Positions 8,672 through 17,494 of a stretch of 64,000 bases of DNA are shown here, piece by piece; positions within the stretch are counted from its first letter, which is position 1, and each line of letters begins with the position of its first letter. Below the pieces are notes generated by a model, which had not been told where the DNA came from, ran no database searches, and saw only the letters and a program-made list of their open reading frames with translations. Origin of the DNA: Burkholderia sp. Ax-1719 (GTDB taxonomy: Bacteria; Pseudomonadota; Gammaproteobacteria; Burkholderiales; Burkholderiaceae); NCBI RefSeq assembly GCF_011753055.1, contig NZ_VWWJ01000002.1, positions 62,001 through 126,000 of the forward strand. Reading direction: 5' to 3'. The position numbers and the translations under genes were made by a program.

Positions 8672-10188
8672 CGGCGATCTCCGGCGATCAGGTTATAGAC
8701 CTCGTGTTCCGAGCGCGACGCGCCCGCCAGTTCGGCCACTTTGCGGCGGTCGCGCAGCACGGCGATGCGATCGCTCACGCGCACCACTTCGCTGATTTCG
8801 GACGAGATAAACAGGATGCCCAGACCTTTAGCGCATAACGCGCGCACGCGGTCCATGATTTCGAACTTGGCGGCGACGTCGATGCCGCGCGTGGGTTCGT
8901 CGAGAATCAGCAGACGCGGCTCGGTGGCGAGCCAACGCGCCAGCAGCACCTTCTGCTGATTGCCGCCCGAAAGCAGGCCGATGGGTTGTTCCGCATCGCG
9001 CGCCTTGATGCCGAGTTGCGCGATGTATTGATTGGCCAGTTCGCGCTGTCTCGCGCGGCTAATCATGCGCCACCAGCCTAGCTGCGCCTGCAATGCAAGC
9101 ACGATGTTTTCGCGAATCGACAGATCGGCGACGATGCCTTCTTTCTTGCGATCTTCGGGACAGTAGGCCATGCCGTGCTTGACCGCGTCGCGCGGCGACG
9201 AGAGTTTCACCGTCTTGCCGTCGATACGCACCGCGCCCGCATCGGCTTTATCCGCGCCAAAGAGCAGCCGCGCCGTTTCCGTGCGCCCCGAGCCCAGCAG
9301 CCCTGCGAGTCCCAGAATCTGGCCAGGCTGCACTTCCAGATCGAGCGGATTGAGCACGCCGCGCCGCGCGACGCCTTGCGCGGCGAGATACGGTTCCTGT
9401 GTGCTGGCGGCCGCCTCATCATGGCGCGGCGCTTCGGCCTGCGTGAGCCGTTCGCCTGCATTCTGGAGGCCGACCATCTTGGCGACCAACGTTTGCACGG
9501 GCAAATCCGCAGCAAGATATTCGCCTTCGCGCTCGCCGTTGCGCATCACCGTAATGCGATCGGAGATCGCGTAAGTCTGCTCCAGAAAATGCGTGACGAA
9601 GAGAATCGCAATGCCCGACGCCTTGAGCTTGCGCAGCACCTCGAAAAGCCGCGCGACTTCGCCTTCGTCCAGGCTTGAAGTGGGTTCGTCGAGAATCAGA
9701 ATGCGCGCATCGACGGAAACCGCACGCGCAATCGCCACCATCTGCTGCATTGCAATCGGATAGGTGTCGAGCGACTGGGTGACGTCGAGCGAAAGATTGA
9801 GTTGAGCGAGCGCTTCGGCGGCGCGGCGGTGGATCGTTTTCCAGTCGATCAGGCCGCGCTTGCGTGGCTGACGTCCCGCGAAGATATTCTCAGCCACCGA
9901 TAGATTGGGGCAGAGATTGACTTCCTGATAAAGCGTCTGGATGCCCGCGGCTTCGGCTTCCTGCGGCGTGGAAAATCGCACGCTCCGACCGGCCAGGCGA
10001 ATCTCGCCCGCCTCCGGTTCGTGCACGCCAGTGAGCACGTTGATGAGCGTGGATTTGCCCGCGCCGTTCTGGCCCATCAGCGTGTGAATCTCGCCGGGGA
10101 ACAGACGAAAATCGACCCGGTCGAGCGCACGCACGCCGGGGAAAGTTCGCGACAGACCAACGGTTTCGAGTAGCGGCGTTGCGCTCAT
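8668..10188 (-). CDS. ytfR: Sugar ABC transporter ATP-binding protein YtfR-like (two ABC domains)
   Basis: ATPase of 506 residues with two fused ABC domains. The first has Walker A GQNGAGKST, Q-loop YQEVNL and Walker B LILDEPTSSLDEGE. The second has the degenerate P-loop GLLGSGRTE, signature LSGGNQQK and Walker [13 protein letters not shown]. The YQEVNLCPNLSVAENIF stretch is typical of YtfR. It is placed between ytfQ and ytfT as in E. coli. A 130-bp gap with a strong hairpin separates it from ytfQ, which would let the binding protein be made in excess over the membrane complex. Confidence 0.88.
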   Translation of the reverse strand: MSATPLLETVGLSRTFPGVRALDRVDFRLFPGEIHTLMGQNGAGKSTLINVLTGVHEPEAGEIRLAGRSVRFSTPQEAEAAGIQTLYQEVNLCPNLSVAENIFAGRQPRKRGLIDWKTIHRRAAEALAQLNLSLDVTQSLDTYPIAMQQMVAIARAVSVDARILILDEPTSSLDEGEVARLFEVLRKLKASGIAILFVTHFLEQTYAISDRITVMRNGEREGEYLAADLPVQTLVAKMVGLQNAGERLTQAEAPRHDEAAASTQEPYLAAQGVARRGVLNPLDLEVQPGQILGLAGLLGSGRTETARLLFGADKADAGAVRIDGKTVKLSSPRDAVKHGMAYCPEDRKKEGIVADLSIRENIVLALQAQLGWWRMISRARQRELANQYIAQLGIKARDAEQPIGLLSGGNQQKVLLARWLATEPRLLILDEPTRGIDVAAKFEIMDRVRALCAKGLGILFISSEISEVVRVSDRIAVLRDRRKVAELAGASRSEHEVYNLIAGDRR

Positions 10189-10258
10189 GGGCAGGCACCG
10201 TAAAAGAACGAAGTGCTAACTAATCGTGATGGAAAAGCGTGCGTGATGAAAACTACAT

Positions 10259-10293
10259 GGCGCGCGTCACGTCGAAAACCCGTGACACGCGCC
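10259..10293 (-). promoter_or_regulatory. Intra-operon hairpin between ytfQ and ytfR
   Basis: A 13-bp stem (10259-10271 with 10281-10293, one G-U pair in the minus-strand RNA) closes a 9-nt loop in the gap after the binding-protein gene. There is no following U-run. Hairpins in this position in binding-protein operons usually protect the upstream mRNA or partly stop transcription, giving more binding protein than ATPase. Confidence 0.6.
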
Positions 10294-10318
10294 ACTCACT
10301 ACTCCCCCCACCTGCCAC

Positions 10319-11287
10319 TCAATATTTGCGCGACGGCAGCGTCTGGGCCGCGACATCCATCGGGAACACGGTCTCGTTGGTGACGATGCGCTTGGGCAAC
10401 TGCTTGCCGGCCACCACGTCCTTCACGGCGCTCATCAACTGCGGCCCGAGCAACGGGCTGCATTCCACGTCCACGTTCATCTTGCCGGCGATCATCGCCT
10501 CGAAGCCGCCCTTGGTGGCGTCGAACGACACCACGCTCTGATCCTTGCCCGGCTTCATGCCGGCTTCTTCCATCGCCTGGATCGCGCCGAGCGCCATGTC
10601 GTCGTTATGCGCGTAGACCACGTTGATCTTGTTGCCGTAGGTCTTGGCGAAGGCTTCCATGACCTGCTTGCCGCCTGCGAGCGTGAAGTCGCCGCTCTGC
10701 GAAGCAATGATCTTGAACTTCGGGTCGTTCTTGATCACCTCGATCAGGCCTGCGTGGCGGTCGTTGGCCGGTGCGGAACCCACCGTGCCTTGCAGTTCGA
10801 CGATATTGATCGGGCCGGGATTGTTCTTGTAGTGGTCTTCGAGCCACTTGCCCGCGCGGCGGCCTTCTTCCATGAAGTCCGAGCCTATCATCGTGACGTA
10901 CAGCGATTGATCCTTCACGTCGATGTTACGGTCGGTGAGGATCACGGGAATCTTCGCGCGTTTGGCTTCCTGCAACACCGGCTCCCAGCCCGATTCGACC
11001 ACCGGCGAGAACGCAATCACATCGACCTTCTGTGCGATATACGAGCGGATCGCCTTGATCTGGTTTTCCTGCTTCTGCTGGGCGTCTGAGAACTTGAGGT
11101 TGATGCCGGCGTCTTTCGCGGCCGATTTCACCGAAACGGTGTTGGCCGTGCGCCAGGCGCTTTCCGCGCCCACCTGGGCGAAGCCCAGCGTGATCTGCTT
11201 GTCTTCGGCGTGGGCGATGCCCGCCGTCATTGAGAAGGCCGCCGCTGCAGCGACGAACCCGCTCACCATGCGAGTTGCCAGTTTCAT
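10319..11287 (-). CDS. ytfQ: Sugar ABC transporter periplasmic binding protein YtfQ-like
   Basis: Binding protein of 322 residues with a Sec signal peptide (MKLATRMVSG, hydrophobic core, cleavage after AHA near residue 27). The mature protein begins KQITLGFAQVGAESAWRTAN, characteristic of E. coli YtfQ (galactofuranose/galactose binding), and retains the TDRNIDVKD and AHNDDMALGAIQAMEE segments. The start at 11287 is chosen because GGAG sits 7 nt upstream and it begins the signal peptide; an upstream in-frame start would add 31 charged residues. It is the first gene of the ytfQ-ytfR-ytfT-yjfF operon and is divergent from the L-arabonate dehydratase gene. The sugar carried here may be a pentose or oligosaccharide rather than galactofuranose (inference from context). 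Confidence 0.87.
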   Translation of the reverse strand: MKLATRMVSGFVAAAAAFSMTAGIAHAEDKQITLGFAQVGAESAWRTANTVSVKSAAKDAGINLKFSDAQQKQENQIKAIRSYIAQKVDVIAFSPVVESGWEPVLQEAKRAKIPVILTDRNIDVKDQSLYVTMIGSDFMEEGRRAGKWLEDHYKNNPGPINIVELQGTVGSAPANDRHAGLIEVIKNDPKFKIIASQSGDFTLAGGKQVMEAFAKTYGNKINVVYAHNDDMALGAIQAMEEAGMKPGKDQSVVSFDATKGGFEAMIAGKMNVDVECSPLLGPQLMSAVKDVVAGKQLPKRIVTNETVFPMDVAAQTLPSRKY

Positions 11288-11536
11288 GCGTGTCTCCGAT
11301 GTTGCTCTGTAGTTTTTTAATTCACGGCGCAACACCCGCGTCCGCCACGGCCGGACAGTTTCACGAGAAAATCGCGCCATCCCGGACCCTCGGTCGCCTT
11401 CGGGTCGTTTGCCTTGCTTTGCTGAATAGGCAAACTATATGCAACAGCATCGACCGTTTTTATTAGCGTTTTCCCGATCATCCAGGCTCATATAGTCATG
11501 CTATTTATGGGTCTTTCTCACAAAGTGGGCAAAGCC
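11288..11536. promoter_or_regulatory. Divergent promoter region ytfQ / L-arabonate dehydratase with two near-operators
   Basis: The 249-bp gap serves both directions. Two sites differ by one base from the FadR-type consensus TNGTNNNACNA: TAGGCAAACTA at 11427-11437 and TAGTCATGCTA at 11493-11503. Each sits in an ATAG-N5-CTAT inverted repeat and they are 66 bp apart. The second is 34 bp before the dehydratase ATG. Regulation by the GntR protein encoded at 2.5-3.2 kb is inferred. Confidence 0.42.
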
Positions 11537-13279
11537 ATGAACACCCGTAAGCCCAAACTCCGATCGGCCCAGTGGTTCGGCACCACCGACAAGAACGGCT
11601 TCATGTACCGCAGCTGGATGAAGAATCAGGGCATTCCCGATCACGAGTTCGCGGGCAAGCCGATCATCGGCATCTGCAATACGTGGTCGGAACTCACGCC
11701 CTGCAACGCGCACTTCCGCAAGCTGGCCGAGCACGTCAAGCGCGGCGTCTACGAGGCGGGCGGCTTTCCGGTGGAATTCCCGGTGTTTTCCAACGGCGAA
11801 TCGAATCTGCGGCCCACGGCGATGTTCACGCGCAATCTCGCCTCGATGGACGTGGAGGAGTCGATCCGCGGCAATCCCGTCGATGCCGTGGTGCTGCTGG
11901 TGGGCTGCGACAAGACTACGCCCGCGCTGTTGATGGGCGCGGCCAGTTGCGATGTGCCCGCCATCGTGGTGAGCGGCGGCCCGATGCTCAACGGCAAGCA
12001 CGAAGGCCGCGATATCGGCTCGGGCACGGTGGTGTGGCAACTGAGCGAGCAGGTCAAGGCGGGCAAGATTTCGATTCACGATTTCATGTCGGCGGAAGCG
12101 GGCATGTCGCGCTCGGCGGGAACGTGTAACACCATGGGCACGGCTTCGACGATGGCCTGCATGGCGGAAGCACTGGGCGTGACGCTGCCGCATAACGCAG
12201 CGATTCCCGCCGTGGATGCGCGGCGTTATGTGCTCGCGCAAATGTCAGGAATACGAATCGTCGAAATGGCGCTGGAGGATTTGCGTCTGTCGAAGCTGCT
12301 GACGCGCGAGGCGTTTGAAAATGCGATTCGCGCCAATGCGGCGATTGGCGGCTCGACCAATGCGGCGATTCATTTGAAGGCGATTGCGGGGCGCATGGGC
12401 GTGCCGCTGGAACTCGACGACTGGACGCGCATCGGGCGCGGCACGCCCACGCTGGTCGATCTGCAACCGTCGGGTCGCTTCCTGATGGAAGAGTTCTATT
12501 ACGCGGGTGGTCTGCCTGCCGTGCTGCGTCGTCTGGGCGAAGCGAATCTGCTGCCGCATCCCGATGCGCTCACCGCGAACGGGCGCACGCTGTGGGAGAA
12601 CGTGCGCGAAGCGCCGAACTACAACGACGAGGTGATCCGTCCGCTCGACAAACCGCTCGTGGAAGACGGCGGCCTGTGCGTGCTGCGCGGCAATCTTGCG
12701 CCCAACGGCGCGGTGCTCAAGCCATCGGCGGCCACGCCTGAATTGCTCAAGCATCGCGGCCGCGCCGTGGTGTTCGAGAATTTCGAGGACTACAAGGCGC
12801 GCATCGGCGATCCGGATCTGGACGTCACGGCCGATTCCGTACTCGTGATGAAGAATTGCGGCCCGAAGGGCTATCCCGGCATGGCAGAAGTCGGCAATAT
12901 GGGCCTGCCGCCCAAGCTGCTCGCGCAGGGCGTGACGGATATGGTGCGCGTGTCGGACGCGCGCATGAGTGGCACGGCTTATGGCACGGTGGTGCTGCAC
13001 GTTGCGCCCGAAGCGCGCGCGGGCGGCCCGCTGGCGATCGTGCGAGATGGCGACTGGATCGAACTGGATTGCGATCGAGGCTTGCTGCGCGTGGATATCG
13101 GCGATGATGAAATCCGCGCGCGTCTGGATGAATGGCGCGCGCAGCAGCAGCCGTTGGCGGCGGATGGCAGCGGTTATCGCAAGCTCTATGTCGACCACGT
13201 CCTGCAAGCCGATGAGGGCTGCGATTTCGATTTCCTGGTGGGCTGCAGAGGGGCGGAGGTGCCGAAGCATTCGCATTGA
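11537..13279 (+). CDS. L-arabonate dehydratase (IlvD/Edd family)
   Basis: Dehydratase of 580 residues that would convert L-arabonate to 2-keto-3-deoxy-L-arabonate in the non-phosphorylative L-arabinose pathway. The family [2Fe-2S] cysteines are present: Cys56 (ELTPCNAHF), Cys124 (VGCDKTTPA) and Cys197 (AGTCNTMGTAST); Lys126 follows the second. Their spacing matches the characterised Rhizobium L-arabinonate dehydratase. I use the ATG at 11537 since the protein then begins with the family's short leader; an ATG at 11498 would add 13 residues. Neighbouring arabinose-type transporters fit this role. Close paralogues act on other sugar acids (xylonate, fuconate), so substrate is likely but not certain. 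Confidence 0.85.
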   Translation: MNTRKPKLRSAQWFGTTDKNGFMYRSWMKNQGIPDHEFAGKPIIGICNTWSELTPCNAHFRKLAEHVKRGVYEAGGFPVEFPVFSNGESNLRPTAMFTRNLASMDVEESIRGNPVDAVVLLVGCDKTTPALLMGAASCDVPAIVVSGGPMLNGKHEGRDIGSGTVVWQLSEQVKAGKISIHDFMSAEAGMSRSAGTCNTMGTASTMACMAEALGVTLPHNAAIPAVDARRYVLAQMSGIRIVEMALEDLRLSKLLTREAFENAIRANAAIGGSTNAAIHLKAIAGRMGVPLELDDWTRIGRGTPTLVDLQPSGRFLMEEFYYAGGLPAVLRRLGEANLLPHPDALTANGRTLWENVREAPNYNDEVIRPLDKPLVEDGGLCVLRGNLAPNGAVLKPSAATPELLKHRGRAVVFENFEDYKARIGDPDLDVTADSVLVMKNCGPKGYPGMAEVGNMGLPPKLLAQGVTDMVRVSDARMSGTAYGTVVLHVAPEARAGGPLAIVRDGDWIELDCDRGLLRVDIGDDEIRARLDEWRAQQQPLAADGSGYRKLYVDHVLQADEGCDFDFLVGCRGAEVPKHSH

Positions 13280-13327
13280 GTTTCAGGCTGGGCGCGCCCG
13301 AAAGTCATGCGTGAGACACTTTCGCGC

Positions 13328-14056
13328 ATGACTCAAAACATCTACGACGATCCCGCCTTCTTCGACGGCTATAGCCGCCTGAACCGTTCGGTTCACGGCC
13401 TCGACGGCGCGCCCGAATGGCCCGCGTTGCGCTCGATGTTGCCCGTTCCACGCGGGCTGCGCGTACTCGATCTAGGCTGCGGATACGGCTGGTTTTGCCG
13501 CTGGGCCGCGCAGCAGGGCGCGGCGACGATCGAAGGCGTCGACGTTTCGGAGCGCATGCTCGAACGCGCGCAAAACATGTCGCCGGACGCGTCCATCACC
13601 TGGCGTCGCGCCGACCTCGAAACACTCGACCTGCCCGAAGCCGCGTTCGACCTCGTCTACAGTTCGCTCGCGTTCCACTACGTCGCGCAATTGCCCACGC
13701 TGCTGCGCACGATCCATCGCGCGCTCGTACCTGGCGGCAAACTGGTTTTCTCGATCGAGCATCCGATCTACATGGCGCCGCGCGCGCCGGGCTTTCGCAC
13801 GGACGAAACCGGCCACAAAAGCTGGCCGCTCGACAGTTATCAGAAGGAGGGTCCGCGCGTGACCAACTGGCTGGCGCCAGGCGTAGTGAAACAGCATCGC
13901 ACGGTGGGAACGCTCGTGAATACGCTGATCGACAGCGGTTTCACGCTCACGCGTTTGATCGAATGGGGGCCGACGCAGGCACAGCTGGACGCGATGCCCG
14001 ATCTCGCCGAGGAATGCGAGCGGCCCATGATGCTGTTGATCGGCGCGCAACGCTGA
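13328..14056 (+). CDS. Class I SAM-dependent methyltransferase
   Basis: Protein of 242 residues with a Methyltransf_11-type core. Motif I is LRVLDLGCGYGWFCRWAA, motif II acid in GVDVSERMLERA, and the post-motif region is LVYSSLAFHYVAQLPTLLRTIHRALVPGGKLVFSIEHPI. The HPIY segment and the WxLDSYQKEG stretch are typical of a widespread small-molecule methyltransferase group with unknown substrates. The ATG at 13328 is preferred to one 21 bp upstream because the family begins with NIYDDPAFFDGY. It follows the dehydratase by 48 bp but has no obvious link to sugar catabolism. It converges with fabV. Confidence 0.8.
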   Translation: MTQNIYDDPAFFDGYSRLNRSVHGLDGAPEWPALRSMLPVPRGLRVLDLGCGYGWFCRWAAQQGAATIEGVDVSERMLERAQNMSPDASITWRRADLETLDLPEAAFDLVYSSLAFHYVAQLPTLLRTIHRALVPGGKLVFSIEHPIYMAPRAPGFRTDETGHKSWPLDSYQKEGPRVTNWLAPGVVKQHRTVGTLVNTLIDSGFTLTRLIEWGPTQAQLDAMPDLAEECERPMMLLIGAQR

Positions 14057-14084
14057 AGCCAGCAAGCGCGCTGATGAAGTTGCG

Positions 14085-14112
14085 TGCGCAACGAGCATTC
14101 GCCCGTTGCGCA
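14085..14112. terminator. Hairpin between convergent methyltransferase and fabV genes
   Basis: TGCGCAACG (14085-14093) and its exact complement CGTTGCGCA (14104-14112) form a 9-bp stem with a 10-nt loop in the 63-bp gap between two converging genes. No U-run follows on either strand, so intrinsic termination is only a possibility. Confidence 0.35.
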
Positions 14113-14119
14113 TCCAGAT

Positions 14120-15319
14120 TTACGCCTTCTCGACGATACCCGGAATCGCGACGTTCGGATTTACGTCGGCGGTGTAGTCCACGCCTTCGATGCCGAAGCC
14201 GAACAGGCGCAGGAACTCCGCCTTGTAGCCCGCGAAATCGGTCATCGCGTAGATGTTGTCGTCGGCGACGTCATTCCACCAGGCCTTGACCTGCTCCTGG
14301 ATGGCGGGATCGAGTTCCTTGTAGTCGGCGCGCAGACGGCCTTCGTCGTCGAGGATCGGCGTGGCGCTGTAGAGCGAGTCCTTGTACAGGCCGTAGACCT
14401 GCTCGATGCAACCTTCGTGCGTGCCGTTGGCCTTCATCGCGCGGAACAGCAGCGACAGATACAGCGGCATGATCGGAATCGCCGAGCTGGCCTGCGTCAC
14501 CACGGCCTTGAGCACCGCCACGCGGGCGTCGCCGCCCGTCGTTGCGAGCTTCGCGCGAATGTCCAGCACCTTCTGGTCGAGATCCTTCTTGGCCTGGCCA
14601 ATCGAACCGTTCCAGTAGATGTCGTGCGTGACTTCCGCGCCGAGGTACGTGAAGGCCGTGGTCTTTGCGCCATCGGCCAGCACGCCGGCGGCGGCCAGTT
14701 CGTCGATCCACATCTGCCAGTCTTCGCCGCCCATCACTGCGATGGTGCCGTCGATCTCGTCCTGGCTGGCCGCTTCGAGCACGGTTTCCTTGACGATTTC
14801 CTTGTCGGTGTCGATGCCGCGCATGCGCAGCTGCTTGCCGACCGGCTTGAGCGTCGAGTTGTGCACGACGCCCGTGACCGGGTGCGTGCGGCGCGGTGCG
14901 GCGAGGCTATAGACCACCAGGTCGACCTGACCGAGATCGCGCTTGATCGTCTCGATGGTTTCCTGCTTGACGGCGTTCGAGAACGCATCGCCGTTGATGG
15001 TTTTCGCGTACAGACCCTTCTGGGTGGCGAACTTTTCGAACGCCGCCGTGTTGTACCAGCCGGCCGTGGCCGGACGCGTGTCGGTGCCGGCGCGCTCGAA
15101 GCACACGCCGAGCGTGGCCGCATCCGAGCCAAAGGCCGCCGAAATGCGTGCAGCCAGACCATAACCCGTCGAGGAGCCGAGCACGAGGACGCGCTTCGGG
15201 CCGTTGGCGACAGGGCCGTTTTGTTTAACGTATTCGATTTGCTGAGCGACGTTGGCTTCGCATCCCGCCGGATGGGCCGTCACGCAAATGAAGCCGCGGA
15301 CGCGCGGTTCGATAATCAT
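14120..15319 (-). CDS. fabV: Trans-2-enoyl-CoA/ACP reductase FabV
   Basis: NADH-dependent enoyl reductase of 399 residues, the normal FabV length, completing the elongation cycle of fatty acid synthesis. FabV is the triclosan-resistant alternative to FabI. The N-terminus [17 protein letters not shown] and the nucleotide-binding GSSTGYGLA are diagnostic. The catalytic Y-x8-K motif is present in [10 protein letters not shown]. The ATG at 15319 has a good ribosome site (GGAGAAG); an in-frame upstream extension of 48 residues lacks family similarity. The gene stands alone, convergent with the methyltransferase. Confidence 0.95.
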   Translation of the reverse strand: MIIEPRVRGFICVTAHPAGCEANVAQQIEYVKQNGPVANGPKRVLVLGSSTGYGLAARISAAFGSDAATLGVCFERAGTDTRPATAGWYNTAAFEKFATQKGLYAKTINGDAFSNAVKQETIETIKRDLGQVDLVVYSLAAPRRTHPVTGVVHNSTLKPVGKQLRMRGIDTDKEIVKETVLEAASQDEIDGTIAVMGGEDWQMWIDELAAAGVLADGAKTTAFTYLGAEVTHDIYWNGSIGQAKKDLDQKVLDIRAKLATTGGDARVAVLKAVVTQASSAIPIMPLYLSLLFRAMKANGTHEGCIEQVYGLYKDSLYSATPILDDEGRLRADYKELDPAIQEQVKAWWNDVADDNIYAMTDFAGYKAEFLRLFGFGIEGVDYTADVNPNVAIPGIVEKA

Positions 15320-15484
15320 CAGACTTCTCCGTAAGTCGCATGTTGCTTGCAGGAACGGGGCGCATTTTAGCGCGAGCCCGCGTTGCGGGCCATCGATGAC
15401 GTTTTTTGCGAGGGTTTTTGGGGCCGGGTTAGGGCCATCCGGCCTGTCTTTTACGGGTTGCAATGGGGCCTTGGCAACGCGTCT

Positions 15485-16492
15485 TCAGTGCGCGGCAACC
15501 ATCCGGTTTTGCGCCGACGGCAGGCACCCAAGCCCCGCCAGTGTGGCCTCCACGGCCATATCGAGCGGCGTATGGGGCTCGCGGCCAAGCGTCGCGACCA
15601 GGCGCGTATTGTCCAGTTCAAGCGTCTCGCGCCAGAGATAACGCATCTCCAGCATTTCGCGCGGCGTGGTCGAAAAGAGCGCCGCCACGTAGATCAGCGG
15701 CCAGGGAAAAGCGCCGCGCTTGACCGTGAGACCGTGCCGCGCGGCCACCCGGCAGATCGCGGCGGCCATCTGAGTGCCGTCGGCGTCCCAGTGGCCGGCC
15801 ACATGAAAGCGCGCAAAGGGCGCGAGCGTAGCGCGTTGCTCGATCAGTTCGAGCATGGTGCGGGCGACGTCGGGCACATAGCCCCAGCAGTGGCCCACGC
15901 CCGGCGTGCCCGGCTCGCGCACTGCGCGCAATGGCTGGCCGGGCGTCAGGAAGCCCTGCGCGAGCCAGCTATTGCCCACGCGCGGCCCGAAGAAGTCGCC
16001 CGCGCGTACCACGATTGCGCGCACGTCGCGGGCGGTGGCGGCTTCGATACGCCGCTCCAGTTCCACGCGGATCGCGCCCTTGCGGGTGCGCGGCTGCTGC
16101 GGCGCGTCTTCGGCGACGAGGGGCAGCGCTTGCGGGCCGTAGTTGTAGACCGTGCCGGGCAGCACCACGGTAGCGTGTGCGGCCTGCGCGGCGGCCAGCG
16201 TGTTGTCGATCATCGGCAGCACGAGGTCGGCCCAGCGGCGGTAGCCCGGCGGATTCACCGCGTGGACGATGACCTCGCAGCCCTGCGCGGCGCGCATGAC
16301 GGCGTCGCGGTCCATGACATCGCCCTGCACGGTTGCGATGCCGCTGACAGCGCCCGCGTTGCTCGTGCTTCGCTGCAATGCCCGCACGCGCCAGCCCGCG
16401 CCGCTCAGTTGCCGCGCGACTTCGCCGCCGATGCCGCCGCTTACGCCCAGCACGAGCGCCGTGGGCGTCGTTTCATTGAGATCAGCCGCCAT
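15485..16492 (-). CDS. NAD-dependent epimerase/dehydratase family protein
   Basis: Extended SDR-type protein of 335 residues. The Rossmann motif is VLGVSGGIGGEVARQL (GxxGxxG), followed by VRALQRS and a DVMDRDAV segment. The classical active-site Tyr-x3-Lys is not intact in its usual place; PGTVYNYGPQALPL holds the tyrosine region, so it may be an atypical reductase or NAD(P)H-binding sensor. It is divergent from a LysR gene with 99 bp between starts, suggesting that LysR protein controls it. Confidence 0.75.
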   Translation of the reverse strand: MAADLNETTPTALVLGVSGGIGGEVARQLSGAGWRVRALQRSTSNAGAVSGIATVQGDVMDRDAVMRAAQGCEVIVHAVNPPGYRRWADLVLPMIDNTLAAAQAAHATVVLPGTVYNYGPQALPLVAEDAPQQPRTRKGAIRVELERRIEAATARDVRAIVVRAGDFFGPRVGNSWLAQGFLTPGQPLRAVREPGTPGVGHCWGYVPDVARTMLELIEQRATLAPFARFHVAGHWDADGTQMAAAICRVAARHGLTVKRGAFPWPLIYVAALFSTTPREMLEMRYLWRETLELDNTRLVATLGREPHTPLDMAVEATLAGLGCLPSAQNRMVAAH

Positions 16493-16591
16493 GATCGTTC
16501 TCGCTTGAATGAAGTGTCGATGGCTGCATTCTGCGCGTCCGGAGGTTCAATAAAAATTGCCTGGAATCGTCCAGCCGCTATACATTTATGT
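16493..16591. promoter_or_regulatory. Divergent promoter, SDR gene / LysR gene
   Basis: The 99-bp gap contains CAAT-AAAA-ATTG (16548-16559), a short inverted repeat of the kind bound by LysR proteins, and a TATACAT -10-like box at 16579-16585 pointing toward the LysR gene. Confidence 0.35.
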
Positions 16592-17491
16592 ATGGCCTCG
16601 AACCTCAATTGGGAACTCTACCGAACCTTTCTCGCCGTGCTGACGGAAGGCTCGCTCTCGGGCGCGGCGCGCGCGCTCGGCATCACGCAGCCCACAGCGG
16701 GGCGGCACGTGGCGGCGCTCGAAAGCGCGTTTGGCCAGCCGCTCTTCACGCGCTCGCCAGCAGGTTTCCTGCCTACGGAAGCGGCGCAAACGCTGCGCGG
16801 CTACGCCGAATCGATGCGCAGTACGGCGGCGGCGCTGGAGCGCGCGGCGTCGGGCCAGGGCAACGCCATGCGCGGCGTGGTGCGCGTTTCAGCAAGCGAA
16901 GTGGTGAGTGTGGAAGTGCTGCCGCCGATCCTGGCCTCGCTGCGCCGCGCGCATCCGCAGATCGTGGTGGAGCTGGTGCCCAGCAACCGCTTGCAGGACC
17001 TGCTGCAGCGCGAAGTGGACATCGCCGTGCGCATGACGCCGCCGCAACAGGACATGCTGATTGCGCGTCATATCGGCGAAATCGAAATCGGGCTGCACGC
17101 GCGCGATGACTATCTGGCGCAATACGGCACGCCGCAAACGCTCGCCGATCTCGCGCAGCACACGCTGATCGGCTACGACACCATCACGCCTTTCGTGCGC
17201 GCGGCGTCGAGCAAGCTGCCGTACTGGAAGCGCGAGAGCTTCGCGCTGCGCACCGATAGCGACGTCGCGCAACTGGCGATGATCCGCGAGGGCTGCGGCA
17301 TCGGCATATGCCAGCTGGGCGCGGCGCGGCGCGATGCGCGCCTGCAGCGCGTGCTGCCGCGCGAATGCGCCGTCAAGCTGACCACCTGGATCGCCATGCA
17401 TGAAGACCTGCGCAGCAACAAGCGCTGCAAGGCCGTCTTCGATGCGCTGGCGAGCGGCCTGGAGGCGTATATCGCGCAGGCCGCAGGGTGA
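16592..17491 (+). CDS. LysR-family transcriptional regulator
   Basis: Regulator of 299 residues. The winged-helix domain covers about residues 5-64 (ELYRTFLAVLTEGSLSGAARALGITQPTAGRHVAALE) and the periplasmic-binding-like effector domain about 90-295. The start is the ATG at 16592. The open frame continues far upstream to 15383, but that part overlaps the SDR gene antisense and has no regulator similarity. The divergent SDR gene is the most likely target. Confidence 0.85.
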   Translation: MASNLNWELYRTFLAVLTEGSLSGAARALGITQPTAGRHVAALESAFGQPLFTRSPAGFLPTEAAQTLRGYAESMRSTAAALERAASGQGNAMRGVVRVSASEVVSVEVLPPILASLRRAHPQIVVELVPSNRLQDLLQREVDIAVRMTPPQQDMLIARHIGEIEIGLHARDDYLAQYGTPQTLADLAQHTLIGYDTITPFVRAASSKLPYWKRESFALRTDSDVAQLAMIREGCGIGICQLGAARRDARLQRVLPRECAVKLTTWIAMHEDLRSNKRCKAVFDALASGLEAYIAQAAG

Positions 17492-17494
17492 GCT

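Noticed and set aside
15383..16591. Upstream extension of the LysR frame giving a 702-residue protein
   Set aside because: The added part is antisense to the SDR gene, has low-complexity Arg/His content and no known domain; the LysR protein starts normally at 16592.
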